Below, in pieces: positions 11,632 to 23,790 of a stretch of DNA of 64,000 nucleotides; within the stretch, counting starts at the first letter, position 1; each line of letters starts with the position of its first letter. The notes under the pieces were generated by a model, which was given only the letters and a program-made list of their open reading frames with translations, had not been told where the DNA came from and searched no databases. Location of the stretch: positions 87,185,796 to 87,249,795 of the forward strand of contig OZ020589.1 in NCBI GenBank assembly GCA_963971535.1, in the 5' to 3' direction. This DNA comes from Notolepis coatsorum. Taxonomy: Eukaryota > Chordata > Actinopteri > Aulopiformes > Paralepididae. A program made the translations under genes and the position numbers.

Positions 11632-11639
11632 GTTCACAT

Positions 11640-12368
11640 TAGGGGATATGGGGTGTAACGATGCATCGATTAATTTGTGATCTTTTCCCCCCTTCTTTTT
11701 CCGTTTTTCTCCCATCCCAATGTTAGTCGTTATGCCAATTCCCAATCCCCTTCCTGGTTGTTGCGCACTCTACCCCCTACCGTCGGTCTGGGAGGGCGGA
11801 GACCATCACATGCTTCCTCCGACACGTGTAGCCAGCCCACCGCTTCTTTTCACCTGGCAGCGCGGACTCTCCCTGGGAGAGTGTAACGTGTGGACGGTCA
11901 CACTACCTCTCCCAGATCCTTCCCTTGCTGTGCAGGCGCCCCGACCGAACTGTAGGAGTCGCCGTTTACAACGACCAGGACCCACCCAGCCGGATTCGAT
12001 CCCACTGGCTCTGTGGCGGTAGACAAACGCTTAGTCCGCTGCGCTACCCGGCCGCCCGAAATGCATCGATTCTAATGTGACGATTCAACTGCATCGATTT
12101 GAAAATGTTAGAATCGATTATAATCTAAATTAATCAATTTTTTTTTTATCGTTTTTATTGGCCTATAGTCCATTCATGCTGAGTGAATAAGTTCATCCAG
12201 CCACATTTGTGTATTCAAATTTTTTGGGGAATTAATTGATAGAAAATTTATCTAAAATTAATCAAATCGAATCGTGGTCAAATGAAGAGATTGCATGATG
12301 CATTGAATCGTTGCCTGAATAATCGTAATCTAAATTAATCGTTGTGAGGTCGCATCGTTACACCCCTA
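11640..12368. mobile_element. hAT-like element, GGGGTGTAACGATGC end, split by a SINE
   Basis: The right end, read inward, is TAGGGGTGTAACGATGC. The left end is TAGGGGATATGGGGTGTAAC, which carries a small insertion. The 8-bp duplication GTTCACAT is at 11632-11639 and 12369-12376. Internal ends are rich in ATCGATT and TTAATC words. A SINE occupies 11672-12060. Confidence 0.88.
11672..12060 (-). mobile_element. tRNA-derived SINE (SINE-2), minus orientation
   Basis: On the minus strand the head GGCGGCCGGGTAGCGCAGCG fits an A-box region and GGGATCGAATCC fits a B box. The core contains GCGACTCCTACAGTTCGGTC. An 11-bp duplication ATGCATCGATT flanks it at 11661-11671 and 12061-12071. Related copies are at 37890-38241 and 40565-41040. 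Confidence 0.88.
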
Positions 12369-12378
12369 GTTCACATAC

Positions 12379-13002
12379 ACAGGGAACAAACTTAACTTTT
12401 TGACTTACCAGCCATTTGGCTGGTAGATTTTAAAAACTACCAGCCATCCAGATCTTTTACAAGCCAAAAATTATAAATAGCTTTTTAGTATATCGCCATG
12501 TGTTATTATTACTATATAATACTCTCGTATGCTATTTTCAATTAATATCATAAACAACATAAGGAATATTAGCCTAATTTTGAGTGGACTGAAGGAATGA
12601 GTCGGCGTTAATAGTTTTAAATGCAAATAATTTATTGCGAATTTATTTACAATATGGAAGCAAAAGAATTAAAGAACATATTAAAACAACTTCAAACAAG
12701 ATAAACAAATCCATACTTGCCACCTACAAGGCAACAAGGGATGTTAGCGGAGTCTGTAATGCATCCAGCCTTGTATGGAATAATAATATAATAATATATA
12801 ATATCATGCATTGTTATGTAAACAATTCCACTGGGTAGGCTTTACAACCATAATTAGCTGAAAGTGAAAGCCGACACACCTATATGAACATGCTGGACTA
12901 ACGTTATAAAAAAAACACAATAAACTTACTCGCACATCCAAGTCCCTGTATGGTCTTGATTTTTTCGCTATAGCGTGGGCGTTACGGAATAGTATCCGCA
13001 TT
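12379..13002 (-). mobile_element. hAT element remnant, 3' part
   Basis: It contains TTACCAGCC-TTGGCTGGTA sequence near 12400, related to 721-806. It is placed with the zinc-finger coding remnant at 13003-13438 because the two are adjacent and similarly arranged. The interior is AT-rich and non-coding. The exact boundaries are not resolved. Confidence 0.4.
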
Positions 13003-13438
13003 TTAGCCAGAGTCGACTCTGACAGCTTGGTCAACAGTCGGAGCAGCCAGGAGCGGAGTAGACTGTGCTTTGTATACAACAGAGCAGTCCCTGTGACAGC
13101 GTGACGTCTCGTGGCTTTTGATGGCTTCCAGTTTCATCACCGACGTCCCGATGACAAATGAATTTCGTTTTCTTTTATCCGTTGCTTTGGCACAACATGG
13201 TATACAAAACTTTACCCCCCCCCCCCCCCTCAAATTTAAGCCATTCTCGCGGTTTCCCGGAATCAGATGTGTACCATTTCTGGTTAAATTTCCTAACTAC
13301 ACCGACGCTAGTAGCAGGTGCAGTGTTATCGGTGGTGCTGGTGGTAGCAACTGACTCGTCAACGTTAATGTTGTCGCCTGTTTTTCTTAATTTTGAGGGG
13401 GGACCCGGGGGAGCTACTCCGGGAATATGCCTCCACAT
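13003..13438 (-). pseudogene. hAT transposase N-terminal zinc finger (ZNF862-like), broken
   Basis: The minus strand encodes FNQKWYTSDSGKPREWLKFE and then, in another frame, SFVIGTSVMKLEAIKSHETS followed by RCHRDC. This order fits the TTF/BED-like zinc finger at the N-terminus of ZNF862-like hAT transposases, which contact the transposon ends. A poly-C/G tract at about 13217-13229 encodes the glycine run, and the frame changes at or just after it. The RNase H-like catalytic domain is absent, so this is a fragment of a dead or non-autonomous element. Confidence 0.6.
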
Positions 13439-14224
13439 ATTTGGTCAAATCAAATGCAAAATTAAATATCAGAGCACAATCAAAAACGCGATTGCAGGGT
13501 TTTTTTGTAGTAGGCTAAAGAACGGATGAAGACAGATCTCATGTGCGTCTCATGTTACAAACTTGATCTCGTGAGCAGAGCGCATCTCACACACACACAC
13601 AGTTTCACTTTCGTTTCAACTCACCACGCCCGCATCCAATAGGGTCCAGCTGCAGCCCCGGAGATTGTTCCAGATTGGGCAACTTCCACCCGCTCCCACG
13701 ACATTTCTCTCGCTCAGCTGGAGGCTACACCCTGCATCATATTAATGCCGACTCATGCAGTGGATTTAGTTGGCCGCCAGATGGCGCCCAGGCCTTAATT
13801 TATGACGGCCAAACATTATATCTACAAGCCTGTGGCGGTGGGCGTGTGACTATTTTGTACCCTGCACATACAGTATTCCAACTAATGGATCATATCATGT
13901 TAAGGACCGTCCACATAGGATACCGATCTGATTTGTCACTTTCAGTATGTGTCTTATGTTAATGTTAAGTTAAACATATAATGTTACTCCACCTACTACC
14001 ACAACGTTACCATTTCTTCAAATTATGTGCTGTTCTGTGATTATTATCATCTTCTTCTGCTAACCGGCCACATGGTTGGTTGTGAAGCCATCAGCCGGCA
14101 GAAACGTGGTCTCTTCCCGGTTTGCTATGTAAGTGCTTTCAAAATAAAGGTCTGATATTTCAAAATATAAATATTAAACAATACGATTGTCACAGTCCAT
14201 GGACAAAATCGTCCCATTTTAGTA
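13439..14224. other. Unassigned intron sequence
   Basis: It holds a short CA run near 13590. No recognisable exon, repeat end or RNA gene was found. Confidence 0.3.
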
Positions 14225-15190
14225 CCACAGTGTATCTCCTCTCTCCTTGAATACCATAATCCCCTCCAAACTAATCATTAAACTCAGGGACCTGGGGGGA
14301 GCTCCAGTAGCTCACCGCGTACCTCGGACGCTATTTCGGCGTCGGGGACAACCGTGCGCGTCACGGATCTGAGGTACACGAGTTCGACTCCCGGACTCGC
14401 CTTATTTTCTCAGAGTGTCTTTCCCCCGATCTATACCCCATTCAACCTGTTTCTGTCGGTCACACTTGACCAGAAAAAAGCGATAAACGCTCAAAGAACC
14501 AGCTGACTGGTCAAAGTTAAAAAAAAAAAAAAAAAAAAACTCAGGGACCTGGGACTTAACACGTCCCTGTGCAGGTGGGTCCTGGACTTCCTGACAGGTC
14601 GACCCCGGGTGAGAGTAGGACCCTCACCCTCAACACAGGAGCACCCCGGGGCTGGTTCTGAACCCCCAGCTGTACTCCCTGTACACACACAACTACACAG
14701 CCACTTTCAGCTCAAATACCATCGTCAAGTTCGCTGATGACACAGATGTGGTAGGCCTGATCTCCAACAATGATGAGAAAGCATACCTGGAGGAGGTGGA
14801 GGGCCTGACTTGCAGGTGTCGGGACAACAGCCTCTTTCTGAATGTCAGCAAGACAAAGGAGATGATAGTGAACTATGTGAGGATACAGGAAAGAAACCAC
14901 AGCCCACTAAACACCAATGGGTCCCCAGGGTGGGGAGGGTGGACAGCTTTAAACACCTTGATGTGTCCATATCACTGAGGACCTGTCATGGCCGCTACAC
15001 ACGGACGCTTCGGTGAGGAAGTCATGGCAGAGACTGTACCACCTCAGATGTCTGAAGAAATTCACTTGAAATGCACTTTTTCACTTCCAGGACATCTACA
15101 CCAGGCGGATAAAATCCTAATGATACCCGTCCCATCCCTACATATAGTAGCACTATAGTATGTGATAAATAAACATTGATTTGATTTGAG
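14225..15190 (+). pseudogene. Rex1-like LINE reverse transcriptase fragment, split by a SINE
   Basis: Translated pieces in changing frames include CRWVLDFLTGRPRVRVG and VKFADDTDVVGLISNNDEKA, the latter carrying the FADD catalytic box, and then LFLNVSKTKEMIVNYV. These match the RT palm of Rex1-type fish LINEs. The copy begins inside the RT, contains frameshifts, and ends near an AATAAACATTGATTTGATTT tail. A SINE inserted at 14297 interrupts it. Confidence 0.8.
14297..14536 (+). mobile_element. tRNA-derived SINE (SINE-3)
   Basis: The head contains CCAGTAGCTCACCGCGTACC as an A-box region and GTTCGACTCCC as a B box about 70 bp later. It ends in a poly-A tail at about 14519-14539. The 17-bp direct repeat AAACTCAGGGACCTGGG flanks it at 14280-14296 and 14537-14553. 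The repeated bases are Rex1 coding sequence. Confidence 0.87.
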
Positions 15191-15533
15191 ACTCTGGGTT
15201 AATATCTCTGTGGTGATAATCAGATAGCAAAGCTCCTTTAGCATTAGTTCCAGTCTCAAACCAGAGTAAGAGAAACTCCATGGATTGCTTTGTTTGGAGT
15301 ACTACTTGTGTCTTTAATGGCGCTAAGTGCGCTAATGTAGCCGCCTCATATTCAGACCATGGCAGCAACACTGGTTACTTCCATTTCTACTTCTTCTTTG
15401 TCCTCTGGCTGCGGACTAACATAGTCAGATGAAACTGGAGCGCCGCGCTGGACAACTACTGTCATTGTCATTGCATGTCGTTATTAAATCAAAGGGGCCG
15501 TGGTATAGCTGTGTAATGATTGACTTACTTGAC
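15191..15533. other. Unassigned intron sequence
   Basis: No exon or repeat was recognised between the two LINE fragments. Confidence 0.3.
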
Positions 15534-16045
15534 TTAAGCCTTTGCACTCCCTGCGGAGCATAGGCCACTGACGATTTCTTTCCATGTTGCGCGTTTTTGG
15601 CCTCCCGAACGATGTTGTGCCATCCCAGTCCAGCCTCTTTCATTTCCCCTTCCCAAGAACGGCGCCAGGTGTTTCGAGGCCTGCCGCGTTTCCTCTTTCC
15701 AGGTGGGTTCCATCGTAGGGCTTGCCGGGTGATGTTTGTGTCTTCCTTTCTCAGGGTATGGCCTATCCACATCCACTTTCTCTTCTTTATTTCTTCTGGC
15801 GGGGGTAGTTGTTTTGTGCGCTCCCACATGTCCAGATTTGTAATGACATTTGGCCATCTCACTCTTAGAATGCGGCGGAGGCAGGAATTTATGAAGGACT
15901 GTACTTTCTGATTCAGCCCTACGGTTGTCTTCCAGGTCTCCGAGCCATACAGGAGGACTGATTTAACATTGGAGTTAAAGATCCTCAGCTTTGTGTTGGT
16001 TTTTATTTCGCGAGACCTCCATACTCTACCAAGTAGGTTGTATGC
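15534..16045 (-). pseudogene. RTE-like LINE, RT C-terminal fragment
   Basis: The minus strand encodes LRIFNSNVKSVLLYGSETWK, then KRKWMWIGHTLRKED and GKRKRGRPRNTWRR. That is the well-known C-terminal end of RTE-like and related endonuclease-reverse transcriptases. The final residues SGLCSAGSAKA are in a second frame, so a frameshift lies near 15595. Only the last 170 residues or so remain, so the copy is 5'-truncated and dead. Confidence 0.82.
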
Positions 16046-16644
16046 CGTGTAATGATTAGATTATAGTTTTTGCCGATATTGAGCATTTTTGGCCAGTGGC
16101 CCAGGACTGAGTAGAGGCAGCCCCCTCTATGCAGGAATAACCCTCTAGAAAACACTGTTCACCATCAGAGAGATGGTCACGTATGCCAAAAATGCTAAAA
16201 ATCAAGTTGATTTGCTTCCATTTCTGACATGTTATATATGACGTTTTGGCATGTTATCAGAGTTTTACTATTCTTGTACTAGTTACTTTTAGCCCGATAT
16301 TGGCTGGACCCTGATATCCAACACCAGTATCTGGATCAATGATGTTTTCTGACTGGTTTTAATCTGACTGGGTTGAATTCCCCACTGGCAAAACATTCTT
16401 AGTTATTTCTCTATGTGGAGGTAACTTCCCCCTCAGAACTGTTACTGAAAAGAGGCTGCCACTGTGCTCAGAGAGGCCCTTCTTCAACTCAAGTGTCACT
16501 GTAATGTTTTTGGCTTGAGAAAAGCTGTCAAGTTAACCAAGACATTCCCTCACTTTACACCCCACCCTTATCACCTCATGATAGGCCTCTATTTACCAAC
16601 ACACATCATACATTTAACATCAAACTGGTGGGCGGGTGTGTGTG
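16046..16644. other. Unassigned intron sequence
   Basis: No exon or mobile element end was recognised. Confidence 0.3.
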
Positions 16645-16862
16645 TGTGAGTGAGTGAGTGAGTGAGTGAGTGAGTGAGTGAGTGAGTGAGTGAGTGAGTG
16701 AGTGAGTGAGTGAGTGAGTGAGTGAGTGAGTGAGTGAGTGAGTGAGTGAGTGAGTGAGTGAGTGAGTGAGTGAGTGAGTGAGTGAGTGAGTGAGTGAGTG
16801 AGTGAGTGAGTGAGTGAGTGAGTGAGTGAGTGAGTGAGTGAGTGAGTGAGTGAGTGAGTGAG
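16645..16862. repeat. (TGAG)n microsatellite
   Basis: This is an almost perfect tandem run of TGAG, about 54 units, after a short GT run. Reading frames across it (Leu-Thr-His-Ser repeats) are artefacts. Confidence 0.97.
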
Positions 16863-17740
<878 letters not shown>

Positions 17741-17744
17741 TTAA

Positions 17745-17950
17745 CCCTTTCACTTCCACACTACCAAAGGGTTAACCCTTTCACTGTGACAATACAGAAA
17801 GTTAACGCTTTCAATGCCACATGACAAATGGTTAACCATTTCACTACCACACTACAGAAGGTTAACCCTTTCACTACCACACTACAGACGGTTAACAGTA
17901 TGTAGTGTGGTAGTGAAAGGTTAACCTTCTGTAGTGTGGTAGTGAAAGGG
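17745..17950. mobile_element. Palindromic TTAA-flanked MITE built of TTAA-containing subunits
   Basis: The element is bounded by TTAA at 17741-17744 and 17951-17954. The termini CCCTTTCACTTCCACACTAC and GTAGTGTGGTAGTGAAAGGG are inverted with one mismatch. The interior is a tandem series of units of about 40 bp, each starting at a TTAA, and the final part is an inverted copy, giving hairpin arms of about 55 bp around 17890. TTAA duplication suggests a piggyBac origin. Confidence 0.65.
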
Positions 17951-18049
17951 TTAAGGCACTTATTGGTAAACTACCTCCTTATACTACATCATTATTGGAA
18001 TGAAATTTTGGAACCTATGGAACAGTTCTAGTGACTGTCTGGTCCTTAA

Positions 18050-18864
18050 CACACTCAGTGCCAGCCATGCGGTGCGCCTTACCCCCCTTGAATGCCACCA
18101 CCCACTTCAATGATAGAGCTCATATTTGCAAACGCATAAACTATTTTATACCATTTTGAAAAACGCTCGTCTTTTGAAAGTTTCAGGAAAATATAAAGAT
18201 TCTGTGATAAACGGCCTTTACTGGAATATTCTGGAATACACAAAAAACTTTCATTTTTCTGCCCATTTATGAATAGTTTTCAAATAAACGCTAGATTATC
18301 GATAGTATGTGTACTTATGCACGCTATAGAAGCGAGCTGAAAAATCGATTCTTTCATTTCCTGATCAGCACACACACAGGGCACACGTTGATATCTCTGT
18401 GAAAAAAAGCTCTGATTATCCTAAGACTGGTCAAATAGATTCCTTACCTCAGATCAGATGTTCTCTAAAAAGATTATTCCAATTCCTGATCGCCATTCCA
18501 AATATCGATCGTGTTTATTGATCCAACGCTGGGTACTGGAAATATGTATTCCACGCTGTTCTGTGGCTCGGCAATGAATCCGATCCTCTTGGGTGACTTG
18601 CCTGAGAAGTAAAATGAGGAAGCTGGATTTTTTTCCCCCATGTGTTTCATTCAATCCATTCCAAAGGGGTGCAGTACCACAGGGAGAGACGATAGGGGGC
18701 GGTATTTTCCCAATGGAGCTCAGAGAGAGTTTGCAGCACTAACGTGAGGCTAGATTGATGAAATATGAATTAAAATCGCTAATAAAAAAAGTGAGATATC
18801 TCGTCGCTGGCACTCAACGGTCGGCATGAACTAACGAGAAATCTCGTCGCTGGCACTCAAAGTG
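18050..18864. mobile_element. piggyBac-like MITE, 815 bp
   Basis: Flanking TTAA lies at 18046-18049 and 18865-18868. Inward-read termini are CACACTCAGTGCCAGC and CACTTTGAGTGCCAGC, with 13 of 16 matching. The right end carries two copies of a GGCACTCAA-containing subterminal motif about 50 bp apart. A long inverted match to 52960-53876 extends through the interior. TTAA target choice is typical of piggyBac. No transposase is encoded. Confidence 0.85.
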
Positions 18865-18940
18865 TTAAGGTCCCCTGAGTTTGCTCTGAACAGGGTATAT
18901 CTGCATTTTGCTATGATGCCCCTAGCTCATGGAATGAACC

Positions 18941-19604
18941 TAGGGCTGGGCGATATGGCAAAAAATCATATCGCGATAACGATATGATAATGTTATCATA
19001 TTTCTCGATATCGATAATTATATAATTTTATAAGTATAAAAAAAATTATAATTAAAAATTAAAAAGCTTTTTTTTTCTTTTAAACAACAGATGTATGTTT
19101 ATTTTGCAGCAATTCTTTGTTGTTGCCGCCATCTTTAGTGTTACATCCCCTCACACTCCAGTTCTCAGGCTGCAGCTGGTTTAAAAGCTAAAGTAAACCG
19201 GCATCACTGCTGGCTGTGGCTCCAGGGGAGTTGAACAGTTCTGGCTCTGCTAGTTTATTTTCGATCTTTTGGTGCTTTTTTGGTGGACAAACCACCGCAC
19301 ATGTGCACCGTGACTCATGACTGGAGTCTAGCTCTGCTAGCACACATAGCCTACTGTGTACAGACGGTTTCAAACTGTATTTTAAATTAGGTCAGTATTG
19401 TCATTTGGACAAGCAAAGCCATTACTTTAAGTTGCAGGCAAGAAAGACAAGTCTGTCCACTGTCTCTGGTTTTAAAACTGCCCTGTTGCAGGTCACAAAA
19501 AAAATAAAAATAAAAAAAAATTGATTTTTTTTATTTCGATATTCGATATCGATTATTAAAATATATCGCGATATTTATCGTTATCGTTATATCGCCCAGC
19601 CCTA
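18941..19604. mobile_element. hAT-like element, TIR TAGGGCTGGGCGATAT
   Basis: The termini TAGGGCTGGGCGATAT and ATATCGCCCAGCCCTA are perfect 16-bp inverts. The 8-bp duplication AATGAACC is at 18933-18940 and 19605-19612. Subterminal sequence is rich in ATCGATA and TATCGCGAT words, as in the other hAT MITEs of the window. It is non-coding. Confidence 0.92.
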
Positions 19605-19612
19605 AATGAACC

Positions 19613-20111
19613 CCAACAGTCCTTAAAGCTTGAGATTATCTGCTCTGTTGCAGAGTTTAAAACCTTGATCTCCATCCTTTGTCAATCAAGTTGTACAAGT
19701 TTAAATAACAGTTTGAAATGAAAATGAAATACACGCTAGTCCTGCGTGAGGCGCTGAACAAACTCTGGTAGATTACCTCGCCAGTTACTACCATATTTTT
19801 ATTGTTGTGGAGTGAACCTGTTTTTGTTGTAATGGTCTAGTTTTCACACAATATTAACTTCTGAGGCTGCTGAGAACAAGATATGGCACCACATATCCTG
19901 TACCAAGCAACTAGACGTTAACATCCTACTGCTGAAGGAATGAGTAAAACTGAGTAAAAGTGTTTCTAATTGGTTAATCTACCATGCCTATATTACTACC
20001 TACTATGCTAATGTATCTACTACTATGCACTAAAGACTGTAGCACTCAAGTTGGACACTGTTTGACAAACAATGTCACACCCTTCGCTGCCAGAGTCCTG
20101 CTGACTTGTCG
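19613..20111. other. Unassigned intron sequence
   Basis: No exon or complete repeat was recognised. Confidence 0.3.
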
Positions 20112-20166
20112 TACAGAACTTGTAAGTCATTTTGGATAAAGCCTCAGCTAAATGACTAAATGTAAA
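20112..20166 (+). repeat. Conserved 3' tail of fish SINE/L2 elements, remnant
   Basis: The sequence reads GTAAGTCATTTTGGATAAAG followed by a CAGCTAAATGACTAAATGTAA phrase. It resembles the tail shared by many teleost SINEs and their L2-type partner LINEs, recalled as a GGATAAAAGCGTCTGCTAAATG-like motif. The 5' body is not recognisable. Confidence 0.65.
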
Positions 20167-20416
20167 ATTGTATATCCGTATTTCCTAGTGACTTTTAAGT
20201 GAAAGCTCAGGTAGCGAATCAGTCCAACGTCAGCAGGAAATAAACGTCATGAATAGGTTCAGTGCCACACGGGGGCTGACGAGCTGCTAGCTGGTGCCAT
20301 GGACCACTTGTTTAGAAAAGGAGCATGGTACAGTTTGGGTGAGGGATACTGTTGAGTGTGACCGCATTCCTCCCCCACAGAAGCTGCTGCTAGCAGTGCT
20401 GCCTGTCACACACAAG

Positions 20417-21476
20417 TAGAGATGTTCCGATACCATTTTTTCCTTTCCGATCCGATTCCGATACCTAAGCTTTGGGTATCGGCCGATGCCGATACTTATC
20501 CGATACCAGTGCATACATTAAAAAAAAAAAAAAAAAAAAACGACATTATATAAATTATACTTTTTTTTTTTAACAAATACTGTTTTATATATACTGTTTT
20601 TTAGTAATAACTAGAAAGTAATGGTATTTATTCAACAACAGGTGATTGTATAGATTTGTATTAGTATCATTAATCAATGAGTATGGGGCTTCAGCACTGC
20701 AGATATACCCTACTCCAATGATCCACACGGACATTATACGTTGCTGCACTCGCTACCCACTGGCTCTGCAGATATACCCTACTCAGTCTGTCTACAAGAC
20801 TCCGTTTCAGTAGCAGTCGGATCTGTTGTGATTTTTGCACAATAAATATTCAACATTCTCTTTTGAGACTCCGCCTCAGACTCTTATCATTTGGCACTAA
20901 AAGCTAAACATTGTCACCAATATGGCTGTCCGCAACATGTCATTAATTGTGTACGCGAGGTGGTCTCAATGACGACGTCAACGTGAGCTAGGTTAGCATA
21001 GCATAAGCTGCCGGTATATGAAAAGACTGTAACGTTACTAGTGACATTGTGATTTAACGAATACTCCTTTGCCAACTTGCTGTACTTTGCTTGCAGGTCT
21101 GCAGCCATTATTGCTGGATTATGAATAGCCCCAACTTTAGCCAAGGTAATGTTAAAGCTAGCTTTCGGTTAGCTGTTCAATGCTAATAACACCAGCCACC
21201 AAGCGAACCCATGAGCTCCCCGTCAACACCGCTCTGTCGGGACGATGACATTTAAGAAAGTATCTGCTGTTAAAATGACAAATGGCATTGACACTTTAAT
21301 CGATTAAGCACACGTTTGTTTTATAATGCTTACTCAACAGACCGCAGTGTTGTTGATAAATTACGTCATATGGTATCGGAGCGCAGCATTAGAGGGTACT
21401 CGCCGATACCGATACCAGCATTTTAGGCAGTATCGGCGGCTTTTCCGATACTGGTATCGGTATCGGAACAACTCTA
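20417..21476. mobile_element. hAT-like element, TIR TAGAGATGTTCCGATACC
   Basis: The left end is TAGAGATGTTCCGATACC and the right end, read inward, is TAGAGTTGTTCCGATACC. The exact 8-bp duplication CACACAAG is at 20409-20416 and 21477-21484. Subterminal regions repeat GGTATCGG and CCGATACC. The 1,060-bp interior has no recognisable transposase. Confidence 0.9.
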
Positions 21477-21484
21477 CACACAAG

Positions 21485-21790
21485 ATGTACGGGAAGACTA
21501 TATGAAATACTGCTATTGACACATGGTAAGTGTCATTTGTGCAAGACTGTTTTATCCAAACACGTAAAAAGATTGGGTAAAACATCTGAATGCCTTCCTC
21601 TGTGTGACATTGATAGCTAACAGCACAGTACACAAACAGCAAAACAAGGCATGGTGACGGGCCACGCTGTGTGTCCCAACAACATGACTACTATACAGTC
21701 ACATCCTATTTGAATTGAAGAGCCCAGCGAAGCGTGGGATCTCTGCCTGTGCTTGTAACGCATCATCATGCAAACATCTTGGGATTGATC
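21485..21790. other. Unassigned intron sequence
   Basis: No exon or repeat was recognised immediately upstream of the family B LINE. Confidence 0.3.
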
Positions 21791-23355
21791 CATCTCGAAA
21801 GTCATGGAAAAAATAGTATACGAACAGATCGAAAAGTACCTCGCGGAAAAAAATCTAATCTACGAATTCCAATCTGGCTTCAGAACATCCCACTCCACTG
21901 ACACATGCCTTCTCTATTTGAACGACCACATCAAACAAGAGGTGGACGCGGGCAAATTCTGCGGCATGGTCATGCTGGACCTACAAAAGGCCTTCGACAC
22001 TGTCAATCACACCATTCTGATAGCTTGTCAATCAGTGAGCTGGATACAATCCTACCTGGAGGGGAGAGAACAGATGGTGGAGGTAAACGGTACCCTACCC
22101 CCCCCCCCCCCCCCCTCACAGTGAGCTGTGGTGTTCCACAAGGAAGCATACTAGGACCGCTACTATTCCTAATTTATGCAAATGACATGTCATCAGCTTG
22201 TGACTGCAACTTGTTCCTGTTTGCGGACGACTCAGCCCTGCTGGTCTCTGACAAGAACAAGTTACAGGTTGAAAAAGCCCTCAGCTCGGAACTAGGCAAA
22301 GTCTGCATATGGCTCGCCGACAACAAACCATCATTACACATGGGCAAAACGGAGTCCATTCTCTTCGGTTCAAGTAACAAACTCAGCAAGACCGACGGCT
22401 TCTCGGTTACAGTGGGTGACAATATTGTCACAAGGAAAGATGAAATTACCTACCTGGGTTCCATCCTAGAGGCTAATCTTTCCTGTGACAAAATGGCATC
22501 CAATGTAATAAAAAAAGTCAACCAACAAACTCGATTCTTGTACCGGATCTCCTCTCTGGTAAACAAGAATACCCTGAAGACTCTAGCAGGAGCACTCATT
22601 CAAGGGTACTACGACTATGCTTGCACCTCATGGTACCAAAGCACCTCAAAGGCACTAAAAAACAAATTACAAACATCTCAAAAAAAAAGCTGGTCAGACT
22701 ACTGCTTGACCTGACTCCTAGAACCCACCTCACCCCTGCCCACTTTGACAACCTAGGATGGCTTAGAGTAGACGACAGAGTACAGCAACTTGCAATGGGC
22801 CTGGTCTACAAGATACACTACGCGACCAACAAGGTACCCATGTACATGTCAAAATACTTCCCAAAGGTCAGTGAATACCACGATCAAAACACCAGAGGGA
22901 GCTCCACAAATCATGTTAAACCCAGATTCGGCTCAAACAAGGGACTAAACACGTTTCGCAATTATGCCACATCAATGTGGAACGCCCTACCCAAAGCTGT
23001 AAAGGAATGTGAATCACTACCCACTTTCAAAAACACTCAAAAAACACTTACGGGAGACTGCAATTCGAAACTGGTCCCTACAAATGTCCTAACCTAGTTG
23101 TACAGTAAATGACCAAGTATGGCTTTGTCAGTAATCCAATGTACAGTGTACAATGTGTGTGTGTAGCAGTACTGTCTATCTGTATGTCATGTATGTCATA
23201 TATGTTATGATGCATTGAAAATGGGGGACCCTGATGTAAACACGACGAAAGTCTTTCTCTGGTCTGCATCCCCTTAACAATTGTATGTATTGAGCTGTAC
23301 TGTACTGTACCCATTCTGCAATCTGTTAATAAACTTTTCAATCAATCAATCAATC
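21791..23355 (+). mobile_element. Family B LINE, 5'-truncated copy
   Basis: The copy starts inside the reverse transcriptase and runs to a 3' UTR ending AATAAACTTTTCAATCAATC with several ATCA/TTGA tail units. It aligns over most of its length with the minus-strand copy at 33.9-36.4 kb. Family B belongs with the CR1/L2/Jockey group by RT motifs, but the clade cannot be fixed by eye. It lies close to the sos1 first exon, in intron 1, in the opposite orientation. Confidence 0.9.
21804..23097 (+). pseudogene. Family B reverse transcriptase, broken
   Basis: The RT reads MEKIVYEQIEKYLAEKN, MLDLQKAFDTVNHTILI, CGVPQGSILGPLLFLIYAND and LFLFADDSALLVSD, covering the palm and the FADD catalytic box. About 25 bases are missing after HTILI relative to the 35.4-kb copy. 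The frame shifts in the poly-C tract near 22098-22114 and again in the poly-A tract near 22680-22688. These homopolymer changes make the copy inactive. Confidence 0.9.
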
Positions 23356-23515
23356 AAACCACGTGACTGCAGCAGTGTCTGGCAACTGTTTTAGGAACTG
23401 TAGGACTGGGACACCCTTCTCTGCAGTAGCAACAATGACAGTCTTACAACTACCTGTGTGAAATGTTTGACTTCTGCCAACCCCTCTCTGCCCTGCGTCC
23501 TTCTCGTGACTTTAC

Positions 23516-23602
23516 CTTGTTGAGAGAGGGTACCAGGAGCCCACGCCATTTCGGTGCATTCTCCTCGTTGAAGAAGTCGTATTGGAGCTGCGCCGCTTGC
23601 AT
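23516..23602 (-). CDS. sos1: sos1 first coding exon (Son of sevenless, Ras GEF)
   Basis: Reading from the ATG at 23602 down to 23516 gives 29 codons, opening [19 protein letters not shown] and continuing [10 protein letters not shown]. The last codon is followed by a canonical GTAAAG splice donor at phase 0. This matches the well-known SOS1 N-terminus, which carries the same [13 protein letters not shown] core, and fits SOS1 better than SOS2, recalled with [15 protein letters not shown]1 is the GRB2-bound exchange factor that loads Ras and Rac with GTP at the plasma membrane. The histone-fold, DH, PH and RasGEF regions would lie in later exons, beyond position 1 of this window. A map4k3-like gene downstream in coordinates, on the same strand, fits the human gene order. 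Confidence 0.88.
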
Positions 23603-23790
23603 GGCTTCTGCCGCCCGTGTTCCTGCACTATGAGCCAGTCGTTTTCACCTCTTTACATTAAGTTGGCAGCGAGTCCCCAGAGTCTTGCAGGAAAGGTGAA
23701 ATATTCTGTGCCACCAGTTGCCTCAGAACATTCACAGAATAAAAGCCATTCCTCCAAAGCAATTGTTGTCAATGCGATCATTGCATCGGC
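23603..23790 (-). promoter_or_regulatory. sos1: sos1 5' UTR and proximal promoter region (inferred)
   Basis: This is the sequence immediately upstream of the sos1 start codon on the minus strand. It is where the 5' UTR and core promoter are expected. No TATA box was identified and the transcription start cannot be placed by eye. Confidence 0.4.
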
